A stretch of DNA of 52,322 nucleotides from a virus. Made by a program: the position numbers and the translations under genes. Every line of letters begins with the position of its first letter. The stretch's first letter is position 1. This document shows, in pieces, positions 41,365-48,860 of this stretch. Location: positions 1-52,322 of the IMG/VR virus record IMGVR_UViG_3300011113_000545, one strand, 5' to 3'. The notes beneath the pieces were generated by a model. It saw nothing but the letters and a program-made list of their open reading frames with translations, was not told the origin of the DNA and ran no database searches.

Positions 41365-41459
41365 GGTGAGTTGGATGAGTTGGCTTAAATCACTTTCCTG
41401 CTAAGAAAGAGACTTGGCAAAAACCAGGTCCGTGGGTTCGAATCCCACACTCACCACCA
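41365..41459 (+). tRNA. tRNA-Ser (GCT)
   Basis: Class II, loop CTGCTAA, long variable arm, acceptor GGTGAGT / ACTCACC, encoded CCA. Confidence 0.93.
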
Positions 41460-41466
41460 ATTAATT

Positions 41467-41931
41467 ATGATACGATTTTTATTTGCAACAATTTTATTTT
41501 TTCCTATTTCTTTGTATGCCTGTGTGGGATATGTCATCGGCTTTAAAGGCAGCGACGATATATTTGACCATCAAGCATTTAATCAATATGTGAATCAAAT
41601 TGATTATTGCAGTAAACTTTTTAGTTGGCATCGACCCAACGATGCCGTAAAATTTATTAACAGCATAGATGAAAAATATCAGTTATACGGTTTTAGCAAA
41701 GGTGCTGAAACAATTAGTAAATTGCTGAAAAATTCTTCTATTAGAAAACCTGAATACGTTTTAACTATCGGTGCATTTAGAACCACTGATGTTGATTTTA
41801 GAAAATACGACGTCAAATTTGATAATTATTTTGACGATTCGGGGCGAGGACAAAAAAGTCCCGGAGTATTTTTATCAGTCAGTCATTCTAAAATTCAAAA
41901 AGAAGTTAACACAGTAATTTTTAAAAAATAA
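41467..41931 (+). CDS. Exported protein with GxSxG-like motif
   Basis: 154 aa. N-terminal signal peptide with lipobox-like LYAC (Cys19), so it may be a lipoprotein. GFSKG at residues 75-79 resembles an alpha/beta-hydrolase nucleophile elbow (Ser77), and a later VLTIGAF strand fits the fold, although the length is short for a hydrolase. Starts 8 nt after tRNA-Ser. Possibly an envelope-acting esterase or a superinfection factor; uncertain. Confidence 0.7.
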   Translation: MIRFLFATILFFPISLYACVGYVIGFKGSDDIFDHQAFNQYVNQIDYCSKLFSWHRPNDAVKFINSIDEKYQLYGFSKGAETISKLLKNSSIRKPEYVLTIGAFRTTDVDFRKYDVKFDNYFDDSGRGQKSPGVFLSVSHSKIQKEVNTVIFKK

Positions 41932-41963
41932 GTTTGCCTTTGGTAATTTTACTAAATATTTGT

Positions 41964-42590
41964 ATGATCAAATATTGCTACAAACTTAGTAAACTACCGC
42001 CGATACTTGATACTGGACTTCCATTAATAAATGATCACGGGGTAAAACCAGTAGATTATTCGAAAACGTTTTATCATAGACTCGACGAAACACCGACAGT
42101 GTTTAATCAACAATTGTTTGATTGGCTTGATTCGTTAAATTTATGTTATATAACTGCAGGCTACATGTATGTTCCAAAAAATGGTAGTGTTTTGCCGCAT
42201 GTTGATAGTCGATTATTTTTTAATCAACAAAAATTTGTAGATTTTTGTAAAATCAATTGGCGCATAGGCGGCCCAGGTTCTGTGGCAAAATGGTATGATA
42301 GTTTGCCTGGATTTGAATTAACTTCTCAAGATATGTTACCAGAATCTATTACAACCGATAACCAAACTCATACTAATTTTTGTTTACCGGTAGATATTGA
42401 TAAATTTGAGGTATCGTTTTCTATGGAACATCCAGAAATATGTTTGTTTAATCCTGGCAGATTGCACAGTTTTGACGCTGGTCCATACGCACAACATATA
42501 ATATCTGTGGCAGTGGGCATAAAAAATACAAGTTCAGTATTAAAATGGAATCAAGGAATAAAAACTTTTAAAAACTATATTGTCCATTGA
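41964..42590 (+). CDS. 2OG-Fe(II) oxygenase-like protein
   Basis: 208 aa from ATG 41964; an upstream in-frame TTG at 41934 is less likely because an ACTAAATAT late-promoter-like box lies between. H79-x-D81 (VLPHVDSRLFF) and a distal His block RLHSFDAGPYAQH suggest an aspartyl/asparaginyl hydroxylase-like cupin. The Arg ligand is not obvious. Neighbours are tRNAs and an exported protein. Confidence 0.6.
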   Translation: MIKYCYKLSKLPPILDTGLPLINDHGVKPVDYSKTFYHRLDETPTVFNQQLFDWLDSLNLCYITAGYMYVPKNGSVLPHVDSRLFFNQQKFVDFCKINWRIGGPGSVAKWYDSLPGFELTSQDMLPESITTDNQTHTNFCLPVDIDKFEVSFSMEHPEICLFNPGRLHSFDAGPYAQHIISVAVGIKNTSSVLKWNQGIKTFKNYIVH

Positions 42591-42642
42591 TAGTATATCA
42601 ATATATCAAATTATTTAAATTAATCAGTATAAGTAAATTTAC

Positions 42643-42718
42643 GCTCCTGAAGCATTGCTGGCGATGCGCCGGATTTGTAACCCGGAGATAATCTGTTCGA
42701 TTCAGATCGGGAGCACCA
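42643..42718 (+). tRNA. tRNA-Thr (TGT)
   Basis: Loop TTTGTAA, anticodon stem CCGGA/CCCGG with an A-C at 31:39, acceptor GCTCCTG / CGGGAGC, encoded CCA. Confidence 0.88.
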
Positions 42719-42725
42719 AATAATT

Positions 42726-42799
42726 GCGGGTATGATGTAAAGGTAACCTGAATCCTTGCCAAGGATTATTTCCGAGTTCGATTCTCGGTACCCGCTCCA
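42726..42799 (+). tRNA. tRNA-Gly (GCC)
   Basis: Loop TTGCCAA, acceptor GCGGGTA / TACCCGC, encoded CCA. Confidence 0.95.
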
Positions 42800-42806
42800 A
42801 ATTTTC

Positions 42807-42896
42807 GGAAGTGTGGCAGAGTCCGGCTTATTGCGTTAGTCTTGAAAACTAAAGGCTCGAAAGGGTCCGTGAGTTCGAATCTCACCGCTTCCACCA
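42807..42896 (+). tRNA. tRNA-Ser (TGA)
   Basis: Class II, loop CTTGAAA on TTAGT/ACTAA, acceptor GGAAGTG / CGCTTCC, encoded CCA. Confidence 0.95.
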
Positions 42897-42901
42897 ATTA
42901 T

Positions 42902-42975
42902 GTATCCCTAATGTAATGGCAGCATCACAGTCTCCAAAACTGTTCGTCGGGGTTCGAGTCCCTGGGGGTACGCCA
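42902..42975 (+). tRNA. tRNA-Trp (CCA)
   Basis: Loop CTCCAAA on ACAGT/ACTGT, acceptor GTATCCC / GGGGTAC, encoded CCA. Confidence 0.95.
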
Positions 42976-42976
42976 A

Positions 42977-43159
42977 TTATTTTTTGTTAGTGTTTATTTT
43001 ATGTAAGATTCTGTTTCTGATGGCCGAATCATCGGCCATCATGCTTGCAATAAATCCTATTAAACAGCCTAGCTGATAAGCAGCTCGATGTCGATTATGT
43101 TTATCGGGCATCGATTTAATGAATGCAAATAGAAGGTCTAGATCTTTTTGATTTGCCAT
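42977..43159 (-). CDS. Small hypothetical protein
   Basis: 60 aa on the minus strand (MANQKDLDLLFAFIKSMPDK...), coding-like composition with a hydrophobic stretch QLGCLIGFIASMM that could be a short membrane helix. Ends 2 nt from tRNA-Trp. Unrecognised. The 43160-43331 gap upstream holds no other feature that I can support. Confidence 0.6.
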   Translation of the reverse strand: MANQKDLDLLFAFIKSMPDKHNRHRAAYQLGCLIGFIASMMADDSAIRNRILHKINTNKK

Positions 43160-43331
43160 ATTATATTTACAGTCTTAGTCGATTAGGAAATACGACAACA
43201 AATTGATTTTATATCTGGTGGTATTCTGTCAGATTTCGATACTTAGAATCTTATGAATGCAATATATAATTCTATAAATATTTTTATAGTTAATAATAGA
43301 TAGCTAAGAAACAATAAATTAATTTTGTATA

Positions 43332-44936
43332 ATGATACACGGCATAATTCTCACAGACAATACTTTTAGTAACATGGACATTACTTGTCATAGAGGATCT
43401 GGTGCCCATAAAATTGCAACTCATCTAAGAAATCATGGCTATAACATAGAAGTTGTCGATTATTGTTTAAGCTGGTCACAGGAAGAATTAGAATTATTAC
43501 TGGCTAAACTGATTTCAAAAGATACATTGTTTTTAGGTATAGGCAGTAATTTATTTTTAGATAGATCCCACTTTGACAATAACATTCTTTGGTTTAAAAA
43601 CAAATATCCTAAGATAGCAGTTATTCTAGGGGGAAATCAAACTTTGTCACGTTCTACCCCAGGAGTTGATTATTATGTGGAAGGGTATGCAGAAAATGCT
43701 ATACTGCACCTATTAGAATATCTTCGGGGAAATATTAATAAAGATGCTATTCATTGGAGTGCTAATGCCGAAGGCAAAAATCTAATAGATGCTCTTGGTA
43801 ATTACGGCCAAGTTGACACCAGGGATTTAAGTATACAATACTTACCTTCGGATTTTTTACAACCTGAACAAACACTGGGTCTAGAAACAGCAAGAGGCTG
43901 TATCTTTAAATGCAAATTTTGCACATATCCATTGATCGGAAAAAGTAAATTAGACTATATTAGAGATTCTTCTACCATTGTTCGAGAACTACAACAAAAT
44001 TACGATCAATGGGGAATTACAAATTATCTAATCAACGAAGATACTTTTAATGACAGCATTGAAAAACTAGAGCTGCTTGAAAAAGCTATTACTAGTTTGC
44101 CTTTTAAAATTAATTTTACTGCGTATGCCAGATTGGATCTGATAGTAGCAAAACCTCATAGCATTGAATTACTCAGAAATATGGGTATGAAAGGTGTACA
44201 TTTCGGCATCGAAACTTTTAGTAAAGATGCTGGAAGGTTAGTGGGAAAAGGATTTTCGGGACAACGTCTTAAAGATGGATTATTATGGTGGAAAGAACAA
44301 ACACCAGACATTTCCACTGGATGCTCTTTGATAGTTGGGTTGCCAGGAGACACCAGCGATTATCATGCAGAAAATGAATGGTTTGCTAACAATGAAATTG
44401 ATTATTGGTTTTGGCAACCTTTATATATTACTAAGAATCAGCAATTCGTTTATTCGAGTGAGTTTAGTAAAGATTATAACAAGTATGGTCTTGAAATTAT
44501 GTCAGATTCTGAAGTGTCTGCTGAAGTTAGAAATCTTTGGAAATTAGAGTATAAATTTACAAAAAAATCTCATCCGTTTAGCTATAGATCGCTGCTCAAT
44601 GAGAACTTCAGAAGTAAAGTAAATTATTGGAAAGATATTAAATCTGGCCAAAATTATTTTACCGCACTAAAATTAAGTTGTGAACTTAATCAAAGTGTCA
44701 AAAATCAAAAGGTTAGTCCGTGGACTATGTTTGATTATGTAAGTTTAGGATACAAAATAGATGAAATAAGAACATGGGGTAAACATATCCCTGTTCCGCC
44801 TGTGCGTGAAATAAAAATTCAAGCAGATAACAGAATAAATGAATATAAACGCAAAAAACTTGCATATGATTACTTAGAATTTTATAGTCATAGGCAACAA
44901 TCAATTCGACGAACTATTCCTATAGTTCTACAGTAA
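43332..44936 (+). CDS. B12-binding-type radical SAM protein
   Basis: 534 aa. Residues 1-170 look like the Rossmann-type N-terminal domain of B12-binding radical SAM enzymes (LFLGIGSNLFLD, VILGGNQTLSR), without a clear DxHxxG cobalamin motif. C190xxxC194xxC197 (ARGCIFKCKFCTYP) binds the cluster, followed by FGIETFSKDAGRLVGKG and IVGLPGDT, the usual radical SAM barrel motifs. It could methylate or rearrange a complex substrate; product unknown. Lies alone between t\RNA groups. Confidence 0.82.
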   Translation: MIHGIILTDNTFSNMDITCHRGSGAHKIATHLRNHGYNIEVVDYCLSWSQEELELLLAKLISKDTLFLGIGSNLFLDRSHFDNNILWFKNKYPKIAVILGGNQTLSRSTPGVDYYVEGYAENAILHLLEYLRGNINKDAIHWSANAEGKNLIDALGNYGQVDTRDLSIQYLPSDFLQPEQTLGLETARGCIFKCKFCTYPLIGKSKLDYIRDSSTIVRELQQNYDQWGITNYLINEDTFNDSIEKLELLEKAITSLPFKINFTAYARLDLIVAKPHSIELLRNMGMKGVHFGIETFSKDAGRLVGKGFSGQRLKDGLLWWKEQTPDISTGCSLIVGLPGDTSDYHAENEWFANNEIDYWFWQPLYITKNQQFVYSSEFSKDYNKYGLEIMSDSEVSAEVRNLWKLEYKFTKKSHPFSYRSLLNENFRSKVNYWKDIKSGQNYFTALKLSCELNQSVKNQKVSPWTMFDYVSLGYKIDEIRTWGKHIPVPPVREIKIQADNRINEYKRKKLAYDYLEFYSHRQQSIRRTIPIVLQ

Positions 44937-44948
44937 TTTAATAATTTC

Positions 44949-45043
44949 GCCCCTATAGTTTAATGGTAGAACTCCGGCCTTATACACCGGCATCGGCGCC
45001 AGATTAGCGCACAGTCCAGGTTCGAATCCTGGTGGGGGTACCA
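44949..45043 (+). tRNA. tRNA-Ile (TAT) with long variable arm
   Basis: Loop CTTATAC, acceptor GCCCCTA / TGGGGGT, T arm CCAGG/CCTGG, encoded CCA. The variable region is about 25 nt with a GCGC/GCGC hairpin, unexpected for Ile; the 31:39 pair is C-A. Confidence 0.75.
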
Positions 45044-45050
45044 TATAACC

Positions 45051-45068
45051 TTTCAAATTGAAAGGACA
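45051..45068 (+). terminator. Short hairpin before promoter
   Basis: CCTTTCAAATTGAAAGG, a 7-bp stem, after tRNA-Ile and before the next promoter; no long T-run, so termination is only possible. Confidence 0.35.
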
Positions 45069-45097
45069 TTGACAATAAATCCAATTTATTGTATAAT
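45069..45097 (+). promoter_or_regulatory. Sigma70-like promoter
   Basis: TTGACA at 45069-45074, 17-nt spacer, TATAAT at 45092-45097: perfect consensus. Confidence 0.92.
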
Positions 45098-45120
45098 AAT
45101 GAAATAGTAAGGAGAACGAC

Positions 45121-45261
45121 ATGAAACGAAAGTGTCATAAACAGATCGTCGCACAACGTAACCCCTTCGTTGTTGCGGCTTTGAAACGTAAAGCGGGTAG
45201 CCACCGTAAGAGCAATAAAGCTCTGCGTCGGGCACAAAATCAAGTACCTTTGGGGGTATAG
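45121..45261 (+). CDS. Small highly basic protein
   Basis: 46 aa (MKRKCHKQIVAQRNPFVVAA...), about 30% Lys/Arg/His, preceded by AAGGAG with ideal spacing and by a consensus promoter. The RKAGSHRKSNKALRRAQ segment is typical of small basic phage proteins that I have seen unnamed in related genomes; likely nucleic-acid or ribosome binding. Its stop codon lies inside the 5' end of tRNA-Lys. Confidence 0.78.
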   Translation: MKRKCHKQIVAQRNPFVVAALKRKAGSHRKSNKALRRAQNQVPLGV

Positions 45262-45328
45262 CTCAACTGGCTAGAGCAACCGGCTTTTAACCGGTAGGTT
45301 CAGAGTTCAAGTCTCTGTGCCCCTACCA
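45252..45328 (+). tRNA. tRNA-Lys (TTT)
   Basis: Loop CTTTTAA on ACCGG/CCGGT, acceptor GGGGGTA / TGCCCCT, encoded CCA. Its first 10 nt are the last codons of the basic protein gene. Confidence 0.93.
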
Positions 45329-45443
45329 TATAAAAACACATTCTGGCCAAGCGCATTGGCTTGTTGGTTACAGCCCTGGGCCTCGGGGTGGTGGGTTCGA
45401 TTCCCATAAGTGCCTGATCAGCACCGAGTGTGTTTCTATATGG
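45326..45443 (+). ncRNA. Long-stem tRNA-like RNA 1
   Basis: CCATATA-A-AAACACATTC (45326-45343) pairs with GAGTGTGTTT-C-TATATGG (45426-45443), a 17-bp helix with one mismatch. Inside lie a D-arm-like GGCT/AGCC hairpin, a T arm TGGG-TTCGATT-CCCA and a GTGC/GCAC hairpin, but no ordinary cloverleaf. No CAGCA box as in the clamp RNAs. Confidence 0.6.
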
Positions 45444-45490
45444 TAAAGGAGTAATTAACCGTTACTGTAGTCGGAAGTCATGACTCCGAC

Positions 45491-45555
45491 GACCCGTAGT
45501 AGTGTAATGGCTAACACGCAGAGAGACATGGGTTCGAATCCCATACGTTCCTCCA
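45491..45555 (+). pseudogene. tRNA-like gene lacking an anticodon arm
   Basis: D arm GTGT/ACAC and T arm ATGGG-TTCGAAT-CCCAT are separated by only 10 nt, so the anticodon arm is absent; 3' acceptor ACGTTCC, T, CCA. The 5' acceptor matches poorly (GACCCGT). A GTCGGA/TCCGAC hairpin lies just upstream. Confidence 0.55.
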
Positions 45556-45770
45556 GGGGCGTTAGCTTAGTGGTCTAGAGCGCGGCGAGATAAGGGTTTC
45601 GAAATCCCTTCCACAATGGGTCGCTATATTGAAGCACATTCGTTGATCGGTGAGCCCATGGCAGATCCGCAAATGTCAAAGAGTTGTCACTCTCAGTTTC
45701 GGTCTTGGCCATACCGCGCCAGGTATCGGGTAAGACGGTTTAATTCCGTAGTGTGTTTCAATATAGTATT
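45556..45770 (+). ncRNA. Long-stem tRNA-like RNA 2
   Basis: Begins as a tRNA (GGGGCGTTAGCTTAGTGG, D arm GCTT/GAGC) with an AAGGG/CCCTT hairpin, then a 15-bp stem (45624-45638 with 45752-45766, one G-T) encloses more hairpins and a T-arm-like ACGG-TTTAATT-CCGT. Not a standard tRNA. Confidence 0.5.
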
Positions 45771-45773
45771 TTT

Positions 45774-45847
45774 ACCCGGTTAGCTCAAAAGTAGAGCATT
45801 CGACTGATAATCGAAAGACAGAGGAGCGTTACCTCTACTGGGTACCA
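45774..45847 (+). tRNA. tRNA-Ile (GAT), unusual T loop
   Basis: Loop CTGATAA on TTCGA/TCGAA, acceptor ACCCGGT / ACTGGGT, encoded CCA. The T loop reads AGCGTTA instead of TTCRANY. Confidence 0.82.
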
Positions 45848-45849
45848 AA

Positions 45850-47106
45850 TTAAATTTCAATATCTTTTAGTAATTTTGCTATAGTCGGAAATGTCTTAGT
45901 ATAATCGGTGCCACGACGTCGATCTAACTCAGTTAAGTATGTTTTTAGTTGACATTGTAAATTTGGATTAGATTGACTATGTGCTATCTCTTTGGCAATG
46001 CCTTCGAAATATTCTTTATATTTCATTTTGTCGGGATCTCCCATAGCATCAAATTTATCAATTGCTTGTTGATATCCCATGTTTAATAACATGGGGCCGA
46101 ATATAGTGGGATGAAAATATTTATGTCCTCCAGTTTTCATTAGAGACCAGTATACTGTTCTGACCCGACTCCAACTATTAATTTTTTCAACAAGATCTGG
46201 TAAACTCGGAATTGTTAGCGGCCCAAGGGCAGAGTTAATGTTTAGCACTATATCTGTGTTGTTTAGAACATATTCAAAATTCTTTTCAAAAAGATCCAGC
46301 TGTAGACCATAGCGAACATATTCTGCGGGTTTACCCCAACAATCGATGCTGCCTATTAGATTAATTTGATTTAATTGGGAATTGATTTTTAATTTTTGTA
46401 TCTGATCAATTTGATATTTAAATTTTTCATGATCTATTGTAAGATTACTAAAGAATACAAGATCTAGATTGGGTAGCTTTTTAGTTTCTATAAAATTTAA
46501 TAACCGTTGTGTTTCTTTTTGTATGAACGGCTCGCCCCCTAAAATTAGAAGTTTATTCAGATTCTGAATGTTTTTATCTAGCCACTTAAACATTTGATCG
46601 GTTGCATCAGAAAAATTTTCAGGTATTTGAAATTCTGAATTAATATGAACTCCATTTTTATTGAAGGTACCAAATTTAATATTTTCTTGATTAATTTGAC
46701 TGCTAAACTTGGGCGTACAATATGTGCATTTTAGATTACAAACATTGCTAAAATAAATTTCTAGTATTCTTGGGCTTATATTTACCGCTGTTAAATCTGT
46801 ATCTAGTTCAGGTGGTGCAGTAATTCCTGGAAAATCTAAATGTATCATACGGTCGCTGGTTCCGCCGGCAACTTCGATAGACTTACAATGTTCGCAGCCG
46901 CGCCCAGGCCATTTGCCTTCGAGCATTAATCGGCGATCCTGAAGTTTTTCGGGAGTATTATGAAAATTAAAAGTGTTTAAATCAAACTTGGTTTGATTAA
47001 CTCTATGACAACTTGCAGTAGACAAAGACGTAAGAAATACTGTGCTATGACTCCATTTTAATTGACATGCAGTCGCAGTTTTAATCGGAAATATTTTTTG
47101 ATTCAC
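45850..47106 (-). CDS. Radical SAM protein, paralogue of 32342 gene
   Basis: 418 aa using GTG at 47106; a longer frame to an ATG at 47166 runs into a tRNA and lacks homology. C123xxxC127xxC130 (NVCNLKCTYC), GGEPFI, and the same N-terminal layout as the copy at 32342 (FPIKTATACQLKW, ASCHR, CEHC, MLEGKWPGRGC). The family may act on a peptide or RNA partner. The two copies lie on opposite strands 12 kb apart, probably an old duplication. Confidence 0.8.
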   Translation of the reverse strand: MNQKIFPIKTATACQLKWSHSTVFLTSLSTASCHRVNQTKFDLNTFNFHNTPEKLQDRRLMLEGKWPGRGCEHCKSIEVAGGTSDRMIHLDFPGITAPPELDTDLTAVNISPRILEIYFSNVCNLKCTYCTPKFSSQINQENIKFGTFNKNGVHINSEFQIPENFSDATDQMFKWLDKNIQNLNKLLILGGEPFIQKETQRLLNFIETKKLPNLDLVFFSNLTIDHEKFKYQIDQIQKLKINSQLNQINLIGSIDCWGKPAEYVRYGLQLDLFEKNFEYVLNNTDIVLNINSALGPLTIPSLPDLVEKINSWSRVRTVYWSLMKTGGHKYFHPTIFGPMLLNMGYQQAIDKFDAMGDPDKMKYKEYFEGIAKEIAHSQSNPNLQCQLKTYLTELDRRRGTDYTKTFPTIAKLLKDIEI

Positions 47107-47153
47107 TGAATACTTAGCTAAGTTACTTAATGCAAGTTTAAAACATTTAACAT

Positions 47154-47229
47154 AGAAGCGTAGCATAGCGGCTAATGCGCCACCTTCATACGGTGTTTAT
47201 CGTGGGTTCGAGTCCCACCGCTTCTACCA
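47154..47229 (+). tRNA. tRNA-Met/Ile2 (CAT)
   Basis: Loop TTCATAC on CCACC/GGTGT, acceptor AGAAGCG / CGCTTCT, encoded CCA. Confidence 0.88.
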
Positions 47230-47238
47230 AATCATTGT

Positions 47239-47316
47239 TGGGGGTTAGCTTAGTTTGGCCTAAAGCAACGGTCTTTGAAATCGTGATCACTGGTTCGAAT
47301 CCAGTACCCTCTGCCA
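47239..47316 (+). tRNA. tRNA-Gln (TTG)
   Basis: Loop CTTTGAA on ACGGT/ATCGT, T arm and encoded CCA present; first acceptor pair is T:T. Confidence 0.9.
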
Positions 47317-47319
47317 AAT

Positions 47320-48129
47320 TTATATATTTACAAAATATTTTTCAACGTGATGCCAGTATAACTCTGCAAGTTTTTGATGAAATAAAGGTCCGGGGTGTGA
47401 TCCATCTCTGGCCAGATCACTGCTTCGGAAATTAATTTGAAAAGTGTCTATCAAAGGAAAAGAATCAAACAATGATTTAATGTCATTGGGTGTACTTTCC
47501 CAAGATGTACAACATATTTTTGTGTCATTTTGACGACATATAGAGTCAATCGTCATCAAACTACGTTCAGTCTGATGAATTGAAAAATATGAATCAGTAA
47601 ACAAAGTATTAACGTAAGTGCCAAGAGGCGCAGTGGAATCAGTCCAACGAGGTATCCAGTTCCGATATTTATTACTTTCAACTTTGTATTCTCTTCTACA
47701 TATTGGAGGTATCAAACTAAACACAAATTTTATTTTTGTGTTTAATATTGTTGATAAAAAATATAAATTTCTAGCCTGAGTATCTATTCCGGTCGCACAA
47801 AGACCTAAATTCCAGTACGGAATATTCTTGTTGGTTTTTTGTCTTATTTTTTCTAATAACAAATAAGACCAAGTCTCAGTTTGTCTAAGACCTATTCCTT
47901 CGGTAAGACTGCATCCCAGAAATACTATTGGAATTTCTGAGTGAATATCAAACTCATCGCATCTGAATCCGTGTCCATTAAATTTGTACTCAATGTCGTG
48001 TTGAGAATAAGGATTGGAAAATCTTGAAGATATTGCGTTATAGTTGCTAAGAGTGTCGGATCCTAGCCATTCAGTGGTTGTATTGGCTCTACTTTTTATA
48101 GATGGATCTACTAAGGTGTTAGATGTCAT
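47320..48129 (-). CDS. SGNH/GDSL-like hydrolase
   Basis: 269 aa. Nucleophile block VFLGCSLTEGIGL with Ser74, and C-terminal D242-G-S-H245 (ARDGSHPGPLFHQ), the Ser...Asp-x-x-His arrangement of SGNH esterases/acetylhydrolases. The blocks for Gly and Asn oxyanion residues could be GLCATG and NYN. Such enzymes deacetylate polysaccharides or peptidoglycan; here it may act on a sugar. Minus strand between tRNAs. Confidence 0.75.
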   Translation of the reverse strand: MTSNTLVDPSIKSRANTTTEWLGSDTLSNYNAISSRFSNPYSQHDIEYKFNGHGFRCDEFDIHSEIPIVFLGCSLTEGIGLRQTETWSYLLLEKIRQKTNKNIPYWNLGLCATGIDTQARNLYFLSTILNTKIKFVFSLIPPICRREYKVESNKYRNWIPRWTDSTAPLGTYVNTLFTDSYFSIHQTERSLMTIDSICRQNDTKICCTSWESTPNDIKSLFDSFPLIDTFQINFRSSDLARDGSHPGPLFHQKLAELYWHHVEKYFVNI

Positions 48130-48169
48130 ATCAACATATTTATATGCTTGGTTAGTAACGAAAAAATCA

Positions 48170-48375
48170 AGTATGGTTAATCTTTAGTTAAGGGTTCAAA
48201 TTATGTACCCCGTACCAGTTAGCGGGATAGACGGTGACTTTGAGTCCTGCCCAGCCTAGCACAAGGACTCACTTGTGCGACTACAGCAGAGTGGTTAGGA
48301 GCAGTATTTAGACTTGGTCATTCGAGACAATCCAGCGAGTCCTCTCAGGAGGATAGTTGGGCTCCCCATTTTTAT
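48170..48375 (+). ncRNA. Structured RNA candidate D
   Basis: No gene. GCACAAG/CTTGTGC hairpin (48260-48279), GAGTCC/GGACTC (48242-48270), three related GAGTCC/GGACTC sequences, and an outer GCCCAG / TTGGGC pairing (48248 with ~48357). Contains D-arm-like GAGTGGTTAGGAGC but no full tRNA. Confidence 0.45.
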
Positions 48376-48450
48376 CGGTCCTTGGTGAAATGGATATCAT
48401 CTCTGTCTTCGAAACAGAAGTCGTGGGTTCAACTCCTGCAGGACCGGCCA
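48376..48450 (+). tRNA. tRNA-Arg (TCG)
   Basis: Loop CTTCGAA on TCTGT/ACAGA, acceptor CGGTCCT / AGGACCG, encoded CCA. Confidence 0.93.
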
Positions 48451-48451
48451 T

Positions 48452-48528
48452 GCCCTTGTAGACCAATTGGTAGAGTCGGCTCTCTCAAAAGGAGTGAAGT
48501 GTGGGTTCGAATCCCCCCAAGGGTACCA
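48452..48528 (+). tRNA. tRNA-Leu (CAA), short variable loop
   Basis: Loop CTCAAAA on GCTCT/GGAGT, acceptor GCCCTTG / CAAGGGT, encoded CCA. Variable loop about 5 nt, unusual for Leu. Confidence 0.88.
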
Positions 48529-48530
48529 AA

Positions 48531-48596
48531 TTTTAGGATGCGGACAGCAATTTAAAAACTCAAACTCATAATTTGACTAAAAATGCATCCTGTTGT
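48531..48596 (+). ncRNA. Clamp RNA 2 (anticodon-arm insert, CAT)
   Basis: Stem AGGATGC (48535-48541) / GCATCCT (48585-48591), spacer GGA, CAGCAA (48545-48550), GTTG after. The insert is a perfect 5-bp anticodon arm TCAAA-CTCATAA-TTTGA (48560-48576), loop identical to tRNA-Met/Ile CAT, with no D or T arm. Confidence 0.75.
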
Positions 48597-48601
48597 ATAA
48601 T
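48573..48601 (+). promoter_or_regulatory. Promoter overlapping clamp RNA 2
   Basis: TTGACT at 48573-48578, 17-nt spacer, TATAAT at 48596-48601; the -35 is the 3' strand of the clamp's anticodon arm. Confidence 0.7.
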
Positions 48602-48622
48602 ATACACTTTAATGGACAAAGC

Positions 48623-48838
48623 ATGATTCCTCTTATAGCTAAAAAAGAAATAGCACAAGAAAGATATAATATTTGTAAAGCCTGTGAAAGTTTTACTGCG
48701 GCAAAAATATGCAAAGAATGTAATTGTTTTATGCCAGTTAAAGTTAAAATAGCTCATGCCTGGTGTCCCAAAACTAAATGGCTTAGTAAAATGGACCCTA
48801 GGGAACATCAAGCAGATGCGTATGAAAATTTAGAATAA
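48623..48838 (+). CDS. Small Cys-rich zinc-binding protein
   Basis: 71 aa from ATG 48623 (MIPLIAKKEIAQERYNICKA...); a longer TTG start at 48593 would include the promoter. Six Cys: C18xxC21, C30xxC33xC35, C48, a double zinc-binding pattern common in short T4-like phage proteins. Ends before tRNA-His. A four-codon reading (ATGGACAAAGCATGA) overlaps the start out of frame. Confidence 0.75.
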   Translation: MIPLIAKKEIAQERYNICKACESFTAAKICKECNCFMPVKVKIAHAWCPKTKWLSKMDPREHQADAYENLE

Positions 48839-48860
48839 AGTTATATAAGACTATTTAGGT

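Noticed and set aside
45850-47166. ATG start at 47166 for the minus-strand radical SAM gene
   Set aside because: It lies inside tRNA-Met(CAT), and the added residues have no counterpart in the paralogue, which begins at the level of the GTG at 47106.
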